A DNA stretch of 64,000 nt, taken from Ascidia mentula. Lineage: Eukaryota > Chordata > Ascidiacea > Phlebobranchia > Ascidiidae. Below, one piece after another: positions 49,701 to 63,600 of the stretch. The notes beneath the pieces are model-generated. The model was given only the letters and a program-made list of their open reading frames with translations. It ran no database searches and was not told the origin of the DNA. The position numbers and the translations under genes are program-made. Position 1 is the stretch's first letter. Every line of letters begins with the position of its first letter. Location: contig OX387203.1 in assembly GCA_947561715.1 (NCBI GenBank), forward strand, positions 17,670,001 to 17,734,000, in the 5' to 3' direction.

Positions 49701-52700
49701 TTTACACTGCTCGTTTTGTACTGGCATCTAGTATTTGTGAGCAAAATTTCAAGTCGCTTGATACAAAAATGTTCAAATCACAGGCGGACAACTCTAAAAA
49801 CTACTTAATTCCGCCGAAACTTAGCCACCATAGTTCCAAACATGCGTTTACGTTCGCGAATAAAAAACTAAAAGACATACGCCAATTTGGTTTACACTGC
49901 TCGTTTTGTACTGGCATCTAGTATTTGTGTGCAAAATAACAAGTCGCTTGATACAAAAATGTTCAAATCACAGGCGGACAACTCTCAAATTTATTTAATT
50001 CCGCCCTACCTTAATAGCCACCATAGTGTCAAACATGTGTTTTCGTCCACTAACAAAAAACTAAAAGATATACGCCAATTTGGTTTCCACTGCTCGATTT
50101 GTACTGGCATCTAGTATTTGTGTGCAAAATCTCAAGTCGCTTGATACAAAAATGTTCAAATCACAGGCGGACAACTCTCAAATTTATTTAATTCCGCCCT
50201 ACCTTAATAGCCACCATAGTGTCAAACATGCGTTTTTGTTCACTAACAAAAAACTAAAAGATATACGCCAATTTGGTTTCCACTGCTCGATTTGTACTGG
50301 CATCTAGTATTTGTGTGCAAAACATCAAGTCGCTTGATACAAAAATGTTCAAATCACAGGCGGACAACTCTCAAATTTATTTAATTCTGCCCTACCTTAA
50401 TAGCCACCATAATGTCAAACATGTGTTTTCATTCACTAACAAAAAACTAAAAGACATACGCCAATTTGGTTCCACTGCTCGATTTGTACTGGCATCTAGT
50501 ATTTGTGTGCAAAATATCAAGTCGCTTGATACAAAAATGTTCAAATCACAGGCGGACAACTCCAAAATTACTTAATTCCGCCGAAACTTAGCCACCATAG
50601 TTCCAAACATGCGTTTACGTTCGCGAATAAAAAACTAAAAGACATACGCCAATTTGGATTACACTGCTCGTTTTGTACTGGCATCTAGTATTTGTGTGCA
50701 AAATTTCAAGTTGCTTGATACAAAAATGTTCAAATCACAGGCGGACAACTCTCAAATTTATTTAATTCCGCCCTACCTTAATAGCCACCATAGTTCCAAA
50801 CATGCCTTTTCGTTCGCGAATAAAAAACTAAAAGACATACGTCAATTTGGTTTACACTGCTCGTTTTGTACTGGCATCTAGTATTTGTGAGCAAAATTTC
50901 AAGTCGCTTGATACAAAAATGTTCAAATCACAGGCGGACAACTCTAAAAATTACTTAATTCCGCCGAAACTTAGCCACCATAGTTCCAAACATGCGTTTA
51001 CGTTCGCGAATAAAAAACTAAAAGACATACGCCAATTTGGTTTACACTGCTCGTTTTGTACTGGCATCTAGTATTTGTGTGCAAAATAACAAGTCGCTTG
51101 ATACAAAAATGTTCAAATCACAGGCGGACAACTCTCAAATTTATTTAATTCCGCCCTACCTTAATAGCCACCATAGTGTCAAACATGTGTTTTCGTCCAC
51201 TAACAAAAAACTAAAAGATATACGCCAATTTGGTTTCCACTGCTCGATTTGTACTGGCATCTAGTATTTGTGTGCAAAATCTCAAGTCGCTTGATACAAA
51301 AATGTTCAAATCACAGGCGGACAACTCTCAAATTTATTTAATTCCGCCCTACCTTAATAGCCACCATAGTGTCAAACATGCGTTTTTGTTCACTAACAAA
51401 AAACTAAAAGATATACGCCAATTTGGTTTCCACTGCTCGATTTGTACTGGCATCTAGTATTTGTGTGCAAAACATCAAGTCGCTTGATACAAAAATGTTC
51501 AAATCACAGGCGGACAACTCTCAAATTTATTTAATTCCGCCCTACCTTAATAGCCACCATAGTGTCAAACATGTGTTTTCGTTCACTAACAAAAAACAAA
51601 AAGACATACGCCAATTTGGTTTTCTCTGCTCGTTTTGTACTGGCATCTAGTATTTGTGTGCAAAATTTCAAGTTGCTTGATACAAAAATGTTCAAATCAC
51701 AGGCGGACAACTCTAAAAATTACTTAATTCCGCCAAACCTTAGCCACCATAGTTCCAAACATGCGTTTTCGTTCGCGAATAAAAAACTAAAAGACATACG
51801 TCAATTTGGTTTACACTGCTCGTTTTGTACTGGCATCTAGTATTTGTGTGCAAAATTTCAAGTCGCTTGATAAAAAATGTTCAAATCACAGGCGGACAAC
51901 TCTTAAATTTATTTAATTCCGCCCTACCTTAATAGCCACAATAGTGTCAAACATGTGTTTTCGTTCACTAACAAAAAACTAAAAGACATACGTCAATTTG
52001 GTTTGCTCTGCTCGTTTTGTACTGGCATCTAGTATTTGTGTGCAAAATTTCAAGTCGCTTGATACAAAAATGTTCAAATCACAGGCGGACAACTCTCAAA
52101 ATTACTTAATTCCGCCCAACCTTAGCCACCGTAGTTCCAAACATGCATTTTCGTTCGCGAATAAAAAACTAAAAGACATACGCCAATTTGGTTTACACTG
52201 CTCGTTTTGTACTGGCATCTAGTATTTGTGTGCAAAATTTCAAGTCGCTTGATACAAAAATGTTCAAATCACAGGCGGACAACTCTCAAAATTACTTAAT
52301 TCCGCCCAACCTTAATAGCCACCATAGTGTCAAACATGCATTTTCGTTCGCGAATAAAAAAACTAAAAGACATACGCCAATTTGGTTTACACTGCTCGTT
52401 TTGTACTGGCATCTAGTATTTGTGTGCAAAATTTCAAGTCGCTTGATACAAAAATGTTCAAATCACAGGCGGACAACTCCATAAATTACTTAATTCCGCC
52501 GAACCTTAGCCACCATAGTTCCAAACATGCGTTTTCGTTCGCGAATAAAAAACTAAAAGACATACGTCAATTTGGTTTACACTGCTCGTTTTGTACTGCA
52601 ATCTAGTAATTGTGTACAAAATTTCAAGTTGCTTGATGCAAAAATGTTCAAATCACAGGCGGACAACTCTCAAATTTATTTAATTCCGCCCTACCTTAAT

Positions 52701-54490
52701 AGCCACCATAGTTCCAAACATGCGTTTTCGTTCGCGAAAAAAAACTAAAAGACATACGTCAATTTGGTTTACACTGCTCGTTTTGTACTGGCATCTAGTA
52801 TTTGTGTGCAAAATTTCAAGTCGCTTGATACAAAAATGTTCAAATCACTGGCGGACAACTCTCAAATTTAGTTAATTCCGCCCTACCTTAATAGCCACCA
52901 TAGTCCCAAACATGCCTTTTCGTTCGCGAATAAAAAATTAAAGGACATACGCCAATTTGGTTTACACTGCTCGTTTTGTACTGCAATCTAGTAATTGTGT
53001 ACAAAATTTCAAGTCGCTTGATACAAAAATGTTCAAATCACAGGCGGACAACTCTCAAATTTACTTAATTCCGCCAAACCTTAGCCACCATAGTTCCAAA
53101 CATGCATTTTCGTTCGCGAATAAAAAACTAAAAGACATACGCCAATTTGGTTTACACTGCTCGTTTTGTACTGGCATCTAGTATTTGTGTGCAAAATTTC
53201 AAGTTGCTTGATACAAAAATGTTCAAATCACAGGCGGACAACTCTCAAATTTTTTTAATTCCGCCCTACCTTAATAGCCACCATAGTTCCAAACATGCCT
53301 TTTCGTTCGCGAATAAAAAACTAAAAGACATACGTCAATTTGGTTTACACTGCTCGTTTTGTACTGGCATCTAGTATTTGTGTGCAAAATTTCAAGTTGC
53401 TTGATACAAAAAAGTTCAAATCACAGGCGGACAACTCTCAAATTTATTTAATTCCGCCCTACCTTAATAGCCACCATAGTTCCAAACATGCCTTTTCGTT
53501 CGCGAATAAAAAACTAAAAGACATACGTCAATTTGGTTTACACTGCTCGTTTTGTACTGGCATCTAGTATTTGTGAGCAAAATTTCAAGTCGCTTGATAC
53601 AAAAATGTTCAAATCACAGGCGGACAACTCTAAAAACTACTTAATTCCGCCGAAACTTAGCCACCATAGTTCCAAACATGCGTTTACGTTCGCGAATAAA
53701 AAACTAAAAGACATACGCCAATTTGGTTTACACTGCTCGTTTTGTACTGGCATCTAGTATTTGTGTGCAAAATAACAAGTCGCTTGATACAAAAATGTTC
53801 AAATCACAGGCGGACAACTCTCAAATTTATTTAATTCCGCCCTACCTTAATAGCCACCATAGTGTCAAACATGTGTTTTCGTCCACTAACAAAAAACTAA
53901 AAGATATACGCCAATTTGGTTTCCACTGCTCGATTTGTACTGGCATCTAGTATTTGTGTGCAAAATCTCAAGTCGCTTGATACAAAAATGTTCAAATCAC
54001 AGGCGGACAACTCTCAAATTTATTTAATTCCGCCCTACCTTAATAGCCACCATAGTGTCAAACATGCGTTTTTGTTCACTAACAAAAAACTAAAAGATAT
54101 ACGCCAATTTGGTTTCCACTGCTCGATTTGCACTGGCATCTAGTATTTGTGTGCAAAACATCAAGTCGCTTGATACAAAAATGTTCAAATCACAGGCGGA
54201 CAACTCTCAAATTTATTTAATTCTGCTCTACCTTAATAGCCACCATAATGTCAAACATGTGTTTTCATTCACTAACAAAAAACTAAAAGACATACGCCAA
54301 TTTGGTTCCACTGCTCGATTTGTACTGGCATCTAGTATTTGTGTGCAAAATATCAAGTCGCTTGATACAAAAATGTTCAAATCACAGGCGGACAACTCCA
54401 AAATTACTTAATTCCGCCGAAACTTAGCCACCATAGTTCCAAACATGCGTTTACGTTCGCGAATAAAAAACTAAAAGACATACGCCAATT
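46720..54490 (+). repeat. Type B higher-order repeat, 20-mer, 3836 bp, two copies
   Basis: About 20 monomers from 46818 to 50575 return from 50654 to 54411 at a constant 3836 bp (twelve 193-bp plus eight 190-bp units in net length). Shared rare marks include 'tttgtgagcaaaat', 'aaaataacaag', 'cgtccactaac', 'gcgaaaaaaaactaaaag' (48900 and 52736), 'aaatttagttaatt' and 'aaatttttttaatt'. Scattered differences, such as 'ttctgccc' against 'ttctgctc', are few, so the duplication is recent. Confidence 0.88.
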
Positions 54491-57400
54491 TGGTTTACAC
54501 TGCTCGTTTTGTACTGTCATCTAGTATTTGTGTGCAAAATAACAAGTCGCTTGATACAAAAATGTTCAAATCACAGGCGGACAACTCTCAAATTTATTTA
54601 ATTCCGCCCTACCTTAATAGCCACCATAGTGTCAAACATGCGTTTTCGTTCACTAACAAAAAACTAAAAGATATACGCCAATTTGGTTTCCACTGCTCGA
54701 TTTGTACTGGCATCTAGTATTTGTGTGCAAAATCTCAAGTCGCTTGATACAAAAATGTTCAAATCACAGGCGGACAACTCTCAAATTTATTTAATTCCGC
54801 CCTACCTTAATAGCCACCATAGTGTCAAACATGCGTTTTTGTTCACTAACAAAAAACTAAAAGATATACGCCAATTTGGTTTCCACTGCTCGATTTGTAC
54901 TGGCATCTAGTATTTGTGTGCAAAACATCAAGTCGCTTGATACAAAAATGTTCAAATCACAGGCGGACAACTCTCAAATTTATTTAATTCCGCCCTACCT
55001 TAATAGCGACCATAGTGTCAAACATGTGTTTTCGTTCACTAACAAAAAACTAAAAGACATACGTCAATTTGGTTTACACTGCTCGTTTTGTACTGGCATC
55101 TAGTATTTGTGTGCAAAATTTCAAGTCGCTTGATACAAAAATGTTTAAATCACAGGCGGACAACTCTCAAATTTATTTAATTCTGCCCTACCTTAATAGC
55201 CACCATAGTGTCAAACATGTGTTTTCATTCACTAACAAAAAACTAAAAGACATACGCCAATTTGGTTCCACTGCTCGATTTGTACTGGCATCTAGTATTT
55301 GTGTGCAAAATATCAAGTCGCTTGATACAAAAATGTTCAAATCACAGGCGGACAACTCCAAAATTACTTAATTCCGCCGAAACTTAGCCACCATAGTTCC
55401 AAACATGTGTTTTCGTCCACTAACAAAAAACTAAAAGATATACGCCAATTTGGTTTCCACTGCTCGATTTGTACTGGCATCTAGTATTTGTGTGCAAAAT
55501 CTCAAGTCGCTTGATACAAAAATGTTCAAATCACAGGCGGACAACTCTCAAATTTATTTAATTCCGCCCTACCTTAATAGCCACCATAGTGTCAAACATG
55601 CGTTTTTGTTCACTAACAAAAAACTAAAAGATATACGCCAATTTGGTTTCCACTGCTCGATTTGTACTGGCATCTAGTATTTGTGTGCAAAACATCAAGT
55701 CGCTTGATACAAAAATGTTCAAATCACAGGCGGACAACTCTCAAATTTATTTAATTCCGCCCTACCTTAATAGCCACCATAGTGTCAAACATGTGTTTTC
55801 ATTCACTAACAAAAAACTAAAAGACATACGCCAATTTGGATCCACTACTCGATTTGTACTGGCATCTAGTATTTGTGTGCAAAATATCAAGTCGCTTGAT
55901 ACAAAAATGTTCAAATCACAGGCGGACAACTCCAAAATTACTTAATTCCGCCGAAACTTAGCCACCATAGTTCCAAACATCCGTTTACGTTCGCGAATAA
56001 AAAACTAAAAGACATACGCCAATTTGGTTTACACTGCTCGTTTTGTACTGGCATCTAGTATTTGTGTGCAAAATAACAAGTCGCTTGATACAAAAATGTT
56101 CAAATCACAGGCGGACAACTCTCAAATTTATTTAATTCCGCCCTACCTTAATAGCCACCATAGTGTCAAACATGTGTTTTCGTCCACTAACAAAAAACTA
56201 AAAGATATACGCCAATTTGGTTTCCACTGCTCGATTTGTACTGGCATCTAGTATTTGTGTGCAAAATTTCAAGTCGCTTGATACAAAAATGTTTAAATCA
56301 CAGGCGGACAACTCTCAAATTTATTTAATTCTGCCCTACCTTAATAGCCACCATAGTGTCAAACATGTGTTTTCATTCACTAACAAAAAACTAAAAGACA
56401 TACGCCAATTAGGTTCCACTACTCGATTTGTACTGGCATCTAGTATTTGTGTGCAAAATATCAAGTCGCTTGATACAAAAATGTTCAAATCACAGGCGGA
56501 CAACTCCAAAATTACTTAATTCCGCCGAAACTTAGCCACCATAGTTCCAAACATTCGTTTACGTTCGCGAATAAAAAACTAAAAGACATACGCCAATTTG
56601 GTTTACACTGCTCGTTTTGTACTGGCATCTAGTATTTGTGTGCAAAATAACAAGTCGCTTGATACAAAAATGTTCAAATCACAGGCGGACAACTCTCAAA
56701 TTTATTTAATTCCGCCCTACCTTAATAGCCACCATAGTGTCAAACATGTGTTTTCGTCCACTAACAAAAAACTAAAAGATATACGCCAATTTGGTTTCCA
56801 CTGCTCGATTTGTACTGGCATCTAGTATTTGTGTGCAAAATATCAAGTCGCTTGATACAAAAATGTTCAAATCACAGGCGGACAACTCTCAAATTTATTT
56901 AATTCCGCCCTACCTTAATAGCCACCATAGTGTCAAACATGCGTTTTTGTTCACTAACAAAAAACTAAAAGATATACGCCAATTTGGTTTCCACTGCTCG
57001 ATTTGTACTGGCATCTAGTATTTGTGTGCAAAACATCAAGTCGCTTGATACAAAAATGTTCAAATCACAGGCGGACAACTCTCAAATTTATTTAATTCCG
57101 CCCTACCTTAATAGCCACCATAGTGTCAAACATGTGTTTTCGTTCACTAACAAAAAACTAAAAGACATACGTCAATTTGGTTTACACTGCTCGTTTTGTA
57201 CTGGCATCTAGTATTTGTGTGCAAAATTTCAAGTCGCTTGATACAAAAATGTTTAAATCACAGGCGGACAACTCTCAAATTTATTTAATTCTGCCCTACC
57301 TTAATAGCCACCATAGTGTCAAACATGTGTTTTCATTCACTAACAAAAAACTAAAAGATATACGCCAATTTGGTTTCCACTGCTCGATTTGTACTGGCAT

Positions 57401-57600
57401 CTAGTATTTGTGTGCAAAATCTCAAGTCGCTTGATACAAAAATGTTCAAATCACAGGCGGACAACTCTCAAATTTATTTAATTCCGCCCTACCTTAATAG
57501 CCACCATAGTGTCAAACATGCGTTTTTGTTCATTAACAAAAAACTAAAAGATATACGCCAATTTGGTTTCCACTGCTCGATTTGTACTGGCATCTAGTAT
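54490..57600 (+). repeat. Type B array with 188-bp short monomers and a 574-bp trimer
   Basis: Monomers lacking one base at 'ttggttccactgc' and one at 'actccaaaattac' are 188 bp long. They occur near 50464, 54300, 55260, 55835 and 56408. Around 55450-56825 they form a trimer period of 574 bp (193 + 193 + 188). These monomers carry the 17-bp extended dyad 'tatcaagtcgcttgata'. Confidence 0.8.
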
Positions 57601-60600
57601 ATGTGTGCAAAACATCAAGTCGCTTGATACAAAAATGTTCAAATCACAGGCGGACAACTCTCAAATTTATTTAATTCCGCCCTACCTTAATAGCCACCAT
57701 AGTGTCAAACATGTGTTTTCGTTCACTAACAAAAAACAAAAAGACATACGCCAATTTGGTTTTCTCTGCTCGTTTTGTACTGGCATCTAGTATTTGTGTG
57801 CAAAATTTCAAGTTGCTTGATACAAAAATGTTCAAATCACTGGCGGACAGCTCTAAAAATTACTTAATTCCGCCAAACCTTAGCCACCATAGTTCCAAAC
57901 ATGCGTTTTCGTTCGCGAATAAAAAACAAAAAGACATACGTCAATTTGGTTTACACTGCTCGTTTTGTACTGGCATCTAGTATTTGTGTGCAAAATTTCA
58001 AGTCGCTTGATAAAAAATGTTCAAATCACAGGCGGACAACTCTTAAATTTATTTAATTCCGCCCTACCTTAATAGCCACCATAGTGTCAAACATGTGTTT
58101 TCGTTCACTAACAAAAAACTAAAAGACATACGTCAATTTGGTTTGCTCTGCTCGTTTTGTACTGGCATCTAGTATTTGTGTGCAAAATTTCAAGTCGCTT
58201 GATACAAAAATGTTCAAATCACAGGCGGACAACTCTCAAAATTACTTAATTCCGCCCAACCTTAGCCACCGTAGTTCCAAACATGCATTTTCGTTCGCGA
58301 ATAAAAAACTAAAAGACATACGCCAATTTGGTTTACACTGCTCGTTTTGTACTGGCATCTAGTATTTGTGTGCAAAATTTCAAGTCGCTTGATACAAAAA
58401 TGTTCAAATCACAGGCGGACAACTCTCAAAATTACTTAATTCCGCCCAACCTTAATAGCCACCATAGTGTCAAACATGCATTTTCGTTCGCGAATAAAAA
58501 AACTAAAAGACATACGCCAATTTGGTTTACACTGCTCGTTTTGTACTGGCATCTAGTATTTGTGTGCAAAATTTCAAGTCGCTTGATACAAAAATGTTCA
58601 AATCACAGGCGGACAACTCTATAAATTACTTAATTCCGCCCAACCTTAGCCACCATAGTGTCAAACATGCATTTTCGTTCGCGAATAAAAAAACTAAAAG
58701 ACATACGCCAATTTGGTTTACACTGCTCGTTTTGTACTGGCATCTAGTATTTGTGTGCAAAATTTCAAGTCGCTTGATACAAAAATGTTCAAATCACAGG
58801 CGGACAACTCTATAAATTACTTAATTCCGCCGAACCTTAGCCACCATAGTTCCAAACATGCGTTTTCATTCGCGAATAAAAAACTAAAAGACATACGTCA
58901 ATTTGGTTTACACTGCTCGTTTTGTACTGCAATCTAGTAATTGTGTACAAAATTTCAAGTTGCTTGATGCAAAAATGTTCAAATCACAGGCGGACAACTC
59001 TCAAATTTATTTAATTCCGCCCTACCTTAATAGCCACCATAGTTCCAAACATGCGTTTTCGTTCGCGAATAAAAAACTAAAAGACATACGTCAATTTGGT
59101 TTACACTGCTCGTTTTGTACTGGCATCTAGTATTTGTGTGCAAAATTTCAAGTCGCTTGATACAAAAATGTTCAAATCACAGGCGGACAACTCTCAAATT
59201 TATTTAATTCCGCCCTACCTTAATAGCCAACATAGTTCCAAACATGCCTTTTCGTTCGCGAATAAAAAACTAAAAAACATAGGCAAATTTGGTTTACACT
59301 GCTCGTTTTATACTGGCATCTAGTATTTGTGTGCAAAATTTCAAGTCGCTTGATACAAAAATGTTCAAATCACAGGCGGACAACTCTCAAATTTATTTAA
59401 TTCCGCCCTACCTTAATAGCCACCATAGTTCCAAACATGCCTTTTCGTTCGCGAATAAAAAACTAAAAAACATAGGCAAATTTGGTTTACACTGCTCGTT
59501 TTGTACTGCAATCTAGTAATTGTGTACAAAATTTCAAGTCGCTTGATACAAAAATGTTCAAATCACAGGCGGACAACTCTCAAATTTACTTAATTCCGCC
59601 AAAACTTAGCCACCATAGTTCCAAACATGCATTTTCGTTCGCGAATAAAAAACTAAAAGACATACGCCAATTTGGATTACACTGCTCGTTTTGTACTGGC
59701 ATCTAGTATTTGTGTGCAAAATTTCAAGTTGCTTGATACAAAAATGTTCAAATCACAGGCGGACAACTCTCAAATTTATTTATTCCGCCCTACCTTAATA
59801 GCCACCATAGTTCCAAACATGCCTTTTCGTTCGCGAATAAAAAACTAAAAGACATACGTCAATTTGGTTTACACTGCTCGTTTTGTACTGGCATCTAGTA
59901 TTTGTGTGCAAAATTTCAAGTTGCTTGATACAAAAAAGTTCAAATCACAGGCGGACAACTCTCAAATTTATTTAATTCCGCCCTACCTTAATAGCCACCA
60001 TAGTTCCAAACATGCCTTTTCGTTCGCGAATAAAAAACCAAAAGACATACGTCAATTTGGTTTCCACTGCTCGTTTTGTACTGGCATCTAGTATTTGTGA
60101 GCAAAATTTCAAGTCGCTTGATACAAAAATGTTCAAATCACAGGCGGACAACTCTAAAAATTACTTAATTACGCCGAAACTTAGCCACCATAGTTCCAAA
60201 CATGCTTTTACGTTCGCGAATAAAAAACTAAAAGACATACGCCAATTTGGTTTACACTGCTCGTTTTGTACTGGCATCTAGTATTTGTGTGCAAAATAAC
60301 AAGTCGCTTGATACAAAAATGTTCAAATCACAGGCGGACAACTCTCAAATTTATTTAATTCCGCCCTACCTTAATAGCCACCATAGTGTCAAACATGTGT
60401 TTTCGTCCACTAACAAAAAACTAAAAGATATACGCCAATTTGGTTTCCACTGCTCGATTTGTACTGGCATCTAGTATTTGTGTGCAAAATCTCAAGTCGC
60501 TTGATACAAAAATGTTCAAATCACAGGCGGACAACTCTCAAATTTATTTAATTCCGCCCTACCTTAATAGCCACCATAGTGTCAAACATGCGTTTTTGTT

Positions 60601-63600
60601 CACTAACAAAAAACTAAAAGATATACGCCAATTTGGTTTACACTGCTCGATTTGTACTGGCATCTAGTATTTGTGTGCAAAACATCAAGTCGCTTGATAC
60701 AAAAATGTTCAAATCACAGGCGGACAACTCTCAAATTTATTTAATTCCGCCCTACCTTAATAGCCACCATAGTGTCAAACATGTGTTTTCGTTCACTAAC
60801 AAAAAACTAAAAGACATACGTCAATTTGGTTTACACTGCTCGTTTTGTACTGGCATCTAGTATTTGTGTGCAAAATTTCAAGTCGCTTGATACAAAAATG
60901 TTCAAATCACAGGCGGACAACTCTCAAATTTATTTAATTCCGCCCTACCTTAATAGCCAACATAGTTCCAAACATGCCTTTTCGTTCGCGAATAAAAAAC
61001 TAAAAAACATAGGCAAATTTGGTTTACACTGCTCGTTTTATACTGGCATCTAGTATTTGTGTGCAAAATTTCAAGTCGCTTGATACAAAAATGTTCAAAT
61101 CACAGGCGGACAACTCTCAAATTTATTTAATTCCGCCCTACCTTAATAGCCACCATAGTTCCAAACATGCCTTTTCGTTCGCGAATAAAAAACTAAAAAA
61201 CATAGGCAAATTTGGTTTACACTGCTCGTTTTGTACTGCAATCTAGTAATTGTGTACAAAATTTCAAGTCGCTTGATACAAAAATGTTCAAATCACAGGC
61301 GGACAACTCTCAAATTTACTTAATTCCGCCAAAACTTAGCCACCATAGTTCCAAACATGCATTTTCGTTCGCGAATAAAAAACTAAAAGACATACGCCAA
61401 TTTGGATTACACTGCTCGTTTTGTACTGGCATCTAGTATTTGTGTGCAAAATTTCAAGTTGCTTGATACAAAAATGTTCAAATCACAGGCGGACAACTCT
61501 CAAATTTATTTAATTCCGCCCTACCTTAATAGCCACCATAGTTCCAAACATGCCTTTTCGTTCGCGAATAAAAAACTAAAAGACATACGTCAATTTGGTT
61601 TACACTGCTCGTTTTGTACTGGCATCTAGTATTTGTGTGCAAAATTTCAAGTTGCTTGATACAAAAAAGTTCAAATCACAGGCGGACAACTCTCAAATTT
61701 ATTTAATTCCGCCCTACCTTAATAGCCACCATAGTTCCAAACATGCCTTTTCGTTCGCGAATAAAAAACTAAAAGACATACGTCAATTTGGTTTACACTG
61801 CTCGTTTTGTACTGGCATCTAGTATTTGTGAGCAAAATTTCAAGTCGCTTGATACAAAAATGTTCAAATCACAGGCGGACAACTCTAAAAATTACTTAAT
61901 TACGCCGAAACTTAGCCACCATAGTTCCAAACATGCTTTTACGTTCGCGAATAAAAAACTAAAAGACATACGCCAATTTGGTTTACACTGCTCGTTTTGT
62001 ACTGGCATCTAGTATTTGTGTGCAAAATAACAAGTCGCTTGATACAAAAATGTTCAAATCACAGGCGGACAACTCTCAAATTTATTTAATTCCGCCCTAC
62101 CTTAATAGCCACCATAGTGTCAAACATGTGTTTTCGTCCACTAACAAAAAACTAAAAGATATACGCCAATTTGGTTTCCACTGCTCGATTTGTACTGGCA
62201 TCTAGTATTTGTGTGCAAAATCTCAAGTCGCTTGATACAAAAATGTTCAAATCACAGGCGGACAACTCTCAAATTTATTTAATTCCGCCCTACCTTAATA
62301 GCCACCATAGTGTCAAACATGCGTTTTTGTTCACTAACAAAAAACTAAAAGATATACGCCAATTTGGTTTCCACTGCTCGATTTGTACTGGCATCTAGTA
62401 TTTGTGTGCAAAACATCAAGTCGCTTGATACAAAAATGTTCAAATCACAGGCGGACAACTCTCAAATTTATTTAATTCCGCCCTACCTTAATAGCCACCA
62501 TAGTGTCAAACATGTGTTTTCGTTCACTAACAAAAAACTAAAAGACATACGTCAATTTGGTTTACACTGCTCGTTTTGTACTGGCATCTAGTATTTGTGT
62601 GCAAAATTTCAAGTCGCTTGATACAAAAATGTTTAAATCACAGGCGGACAACTCTCAAATTTATTTAATTCTGCCCTACCTTAATAGCCACCATAGTGTC
62701 AAACATGTGTTTTCATTCACTAACAAAAAACTAAAAGATATACGCCAATTTGGTTTCCACTGCTCGATTTGTACTGGCATCTAGTATTTGTGTGCAAAAT
62801 CTCAAGTCGCTTGATACAAAAATGTTCAAATCACAGGCGGACAACTCTCAAATTTATTTAATTCCGCCCTACCTTAATAGCCACCATAGTGTCAAACATG
62901 CGTTTTTGTTCATTAACAAAAAACTAAAAGATATACGCCAATTTGGTTTCCACTGCTCGATTTGTACTGGCATCTAGTATATGTGTGCAAAACATCAAGT
63001 CGCTTGATACAAAAATGTTCAAATCACAGGCGGACAACTCTCAAATTTATTTAATTCCGCCCTACCTTAATAGCCACCATAGTGTCAAACATGTGTTTTC
63101 GTTCACTAACAAAAAACAAAAAGACATACGCCAATTTGGTTTTCTCTGCTCGTTTTGTACTGGCATCTAGTATTTGTGTGCAAAATTTCAAGTTGCTTGA
63201 TACAAAAATGTTCAAATCACTGGCGGACAGCTCTAAAAATTACTTAATTCCGCCAAACCTTAGCCACCATAGTTCCAAACATGCGTTTTCGTTCGCGAAT
63301 AAAAAACAAAAAGACATACGTCAATTTGGTTTACACTGCTCGTTTTGTACTGGCATCTAGTATTTGTGTGCAAAATTTCAAGTCGCTTGATAAAAAATGT
63401 TCAAATCACAGGCGGACAACTCTTAAATTTATTTAATTCCGCCCTACCTTAATAGCCACCATAGTGTCAAACATGTGTTTTCGTTCACTAACAAAAAACT
63501 AAAAGACATACGTCAATTTGGTTTGCTCTGCTCGTTTTGTACTGGCATCTAGTATTTGTGTGCAAAATTTCAAGTCGCTTGATACAAAAATGTTCAAATC

